7,537 nt of DNA. Origin: Betaproteobacteria bacterium RIFCSPLOWO2_02_FULL_62_17 (GTDB taxonomy: Bacteria > Pseudomonadota > Gammaproteobacteria > Burkholderiales > SG8-39). The position numbers were made by a program, and so were the translations under genes. Shown here one piece after another: positions 6,606 through 7,537 of this stretch. The stretch covers positions 1 to 7,537 of the forward strand of contig MEQV01000169.1 in the NCBI GenBank assembly GCA_001770355.1, given 5' to 3'. The first letter of the stretch is position 1. Each line of letters starts with the position of its first letter. Below the pieces are notes generated by a model. The model made no database searches. It was given only the letters and a program-made list of their open reading frames with translations, and was not told the origin of the DNA.

Positions 6606-6916
6606 CTAAGGCCAGGAGCCGAATTCTTGAAGCCGTGCATGAGACGGCCGCCGATCTCCATTGTCTGGGGTTCATCGAGTTACGCAAAATGCGCAAGTTC
6701 GACGTGCTGTGCCTCGATCCGGTACCGGCATACGACAGCGAAAAAATTCGTGCATTATGCGACCATCTTCAATTGAGCCAGGCGGTGCTTGCCGCGGTGC
6801 TGAACACCAGTTTGTCGACAGTACGCAATTGGGAAATCGGCGAGAAGCATCCCAGTGGCCCTTCCCTGAAGTTGCTGTACCTCCTGAATCGCAAAGGACT
6901 GGAAGCCATTCTTTGA
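6527..6916 (+). CDS. HigA-like XRE-family antitoxin, orphan, start uncertain
   Basis: From base 6602 (KPKARSRILEAVHETAADLH) to the TGA at 6914-6916 the protein follows the usual ~100-residue HigA/XRE antitoxins: a linker FDVLCLDPVPAYDSEKIRAL and a helix-turn-helix (LQLSQAVLAAVLNTSLSTV, then RNWEIGEKHPSGPSLKLL). Such proteins bind their own promoter and neutralise a HigB/RelE-type mRNA-cleaving toxin. No toxin is encoded immediately upstream, where the genes normally sit. There is no ATG ahead of the conserved part in this frame; the given start is a GTG whose first 25 residues (Pro/Arg-rich) do not look native. The gene probably lost its start and toxin when it was joined to the minus-strand relic at about 6600. 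It may be a silent fragment or an orphan regulator. Confidence 0.65.
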   Translation: MRPRRNHQTSRRVCLAPPPTPRTGAKPKARSRILEAVHETAADLHCLGFIELRKMRKFDVLCLDPVPAYDSEKIRALCDHLQLSQAVLAAVLNTSLSTVRNWEIGEKHPSGPSLKLLYLLNRKGLEAIL

Positions 6917-6991
6917 TGGGTGGTCAGTTCCGGCTCATTGGGCTTACGTCGAGCGCGCTGTCATCGGACGGAGCGATTCCAGATCGCGCCG

Positions 6992-7011
6992 CCCCGGCCG
7001 CCGGGCCGGGG
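6992..7011. repeat. GC-only inverted repeat
   Basis: CCCCGGCC (6992-6999) and GGCCGGGG (7004-7011) form a perfect 8-bp stem with a 4-nt loop, 76 nt after the antitoxin stop. No T run follows on either strand, so it is not a standard intrinsic terminator. It may be a REP-like palindrome or a pause or mRNA-stability hairpin. The rest of 6917-7178 shows no gene that I can support. Confidence 0.55.
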
Positions 7012-7156
7012 CAAACGACTCGGAAGCATCCGGAAGGCTGGTTGACTGCGGGTCGATTCGTGTTAAAGCCAATACTGGCGCGGCTTTGCGGCCAAATTTA
7101 CTTGGCGCTAATTTGAACTTGGAATGCTTGTTTTTGTGCCATGCAAATGTGTTATC

Positions 7157-7173
7157 GCAAGACCTGACCCCTT
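7157..7173. repeat. Short motif like the ends of REP/RAYT-type elements
   Basis: GCAAGACCTGACCCCTT lies 5 nt beyond the stop of the flavoprotein gene. From memory, this motif and its complement (AAGGGGTCAGGTCTTGC) recur in intergenic DNA of many proteobacteria beside IS200-like Y1 (REP-associated) transposases. Only one copy is visible and there is no transposase here, so this is a tentative relic call. Confidence 0.35.
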
Positions 7174-7178
7174 AACAG

Positions 7179-7537
7179 TTATCCCAGCGCGACGCTTCCA
7201 TCCCTGCTGACAAGCAGCGTCGCCTTGTGCCCAAACCCGCGCGTGTTGTCGATCAGCGTGATGCGCGATGGGGTGAGCCGGTAGAAGCTCGCTTTGTCCC
7301 ATGCCGCGCGCAATGCCGCGGGAGCACCGGCAAGCTGCGCGAGAAACGCGTAACGCGCCGTCAGCAGCGCGCAGGCGCGCGCTATGTCAATTACGCCGCT
7401 CAGGCGCTCGGCCTCCCCTGCCATCTGCACGCCGCGAATCGCGGCGAAGTCGCTGTAGTCCGGCGCGATCGTCGCCGTCACCCGGCGCCGCGCCTCGAGG
7501 TGCAGCGAATGCCGGCTGGCCCGATCGGAGGTCCACA
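7179..7537 (-). CDS. Pyridoxamine-5'-phosphate-oxidase-like flavin-binding protein (5' partial)
   Basis: The minus-strand frame is open from the window edge to TAA 7181-7179, about 119 residues. WTSDRASRHSLHLEARRRVT, then ATIAPDYSDFAAIRGVQMAGE and AERLSG, follow the FMN split-barrel pattern seen in YhbP and other pyridoxamine-oxidase-like proteins (SDPxSRHSxNL..xxVAxTI..D..dw..irGvQ.xG.A). The C-terminal part (FYRLTPSRITLIDNTRGFGHK) is the usual final strand with an aromatic/Arg-rich stretch. A GTG at 7481 could be read as a start, but the conserved sequence clearly continues upstream of it, so the gene begins outside the window. The substrate is unknown; many relatives bind FMN or heme and reduce small molecules. 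There is no functional link to the neighbouring relics. Confidence 0.8.
   Translation of the reverse strand, partial: WTSDRASRHSLHLEARRRVTATIAPDYSDFAAIRGVQMAGEAERLSGVIDIARACALLTARYAFLAQLAGAPAALRAAWDKASFYRLTPSRITLIDNTRGFGHKATLLVSRDGSVALG

Noticed and set aside
6444..6776. A toxin gene (HigB/RelE-like) upstream of the antitoxin on the plus strand
   Set aside because: The only open plus-strand frame here shows none of the usual toxin motifs and overlaps the antitoxin gene heavily; it is a shadow.
1..7537. CRISPR array or phage attachment site
   Set aside because: No regularly spaced repeats and no tRNA-end duplications are visible anywhere in the window.

Overview
The window (about 62-65% GC in its genes, strong G/C third positions, short overlaps between genes) looks like chromosomal DNA of an anaerobic or facultatively anaerobic betaproteobacterium. 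That assignment is inferred from base composition and gene style; there is no rRNA or other marker to confirm it.

Bases 1-4573 are a tight plus-strand operon of three intact genes, the first cut by the window edge. It encodes a molybdopterin catalytic subunit of the pyrogallol-phloroglucinol transhydroxylase / resorcinol hydroxylase branch of the DMSO reductase family, its iron-sulfur subunit (ATGA overlap), and a major facilitator transporter starting 1 nt after the previous stop. The likely theme is uptake and water-derived hydroxylation, or transhydroxylation, of a phenolic compound without oxygen. The small subunit appears to lack all four ligands of one of the three [4Fe-4S] clusters known in the Pelobacter enzyme.

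Bases 4574-4700 are AT-rich and mark a sharp change of character. From there to about 6920 the window looks like a decayed accessory or defence island. On the minus strand, read from right to left, it holds: an unassigned gene interrupted by in-frame TAG codons (6605-5886); a consensus-like sigma-70 promoter with a short structured transcript ending in a strong intrinsic terminator (5871-5746); an intact NYN/PIN-like ribonuclease gene (5731-5087); and, overlapping it by GTGA, the start of a DUF1156-type (DNA methylase-associated) gene that falls apart through frameshifts (5090-4684). On the plus strand at 6527-6916 is a HigA-like XRE antitoxin with no recognisable toxin beside it and no convincing start codon.

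Bases 6917-7178 are non-coding and carry a GC-only hairpin and a short motif resembling the ends of REP/RAYT-type elements. The window closes with the 3' part of a minus-strand gene for a pyridoxamine-5'-phosphate-oxidase-like flavin-binding protein (7537-7179).

The best candidates for something new are the promoter-leader-terminator unit ahead of the NYN nuclease, which could be a C-rich small RNA or an attenuator, and the pared-down electron-transfer subunit of the transhydroxylase-like enzyme.
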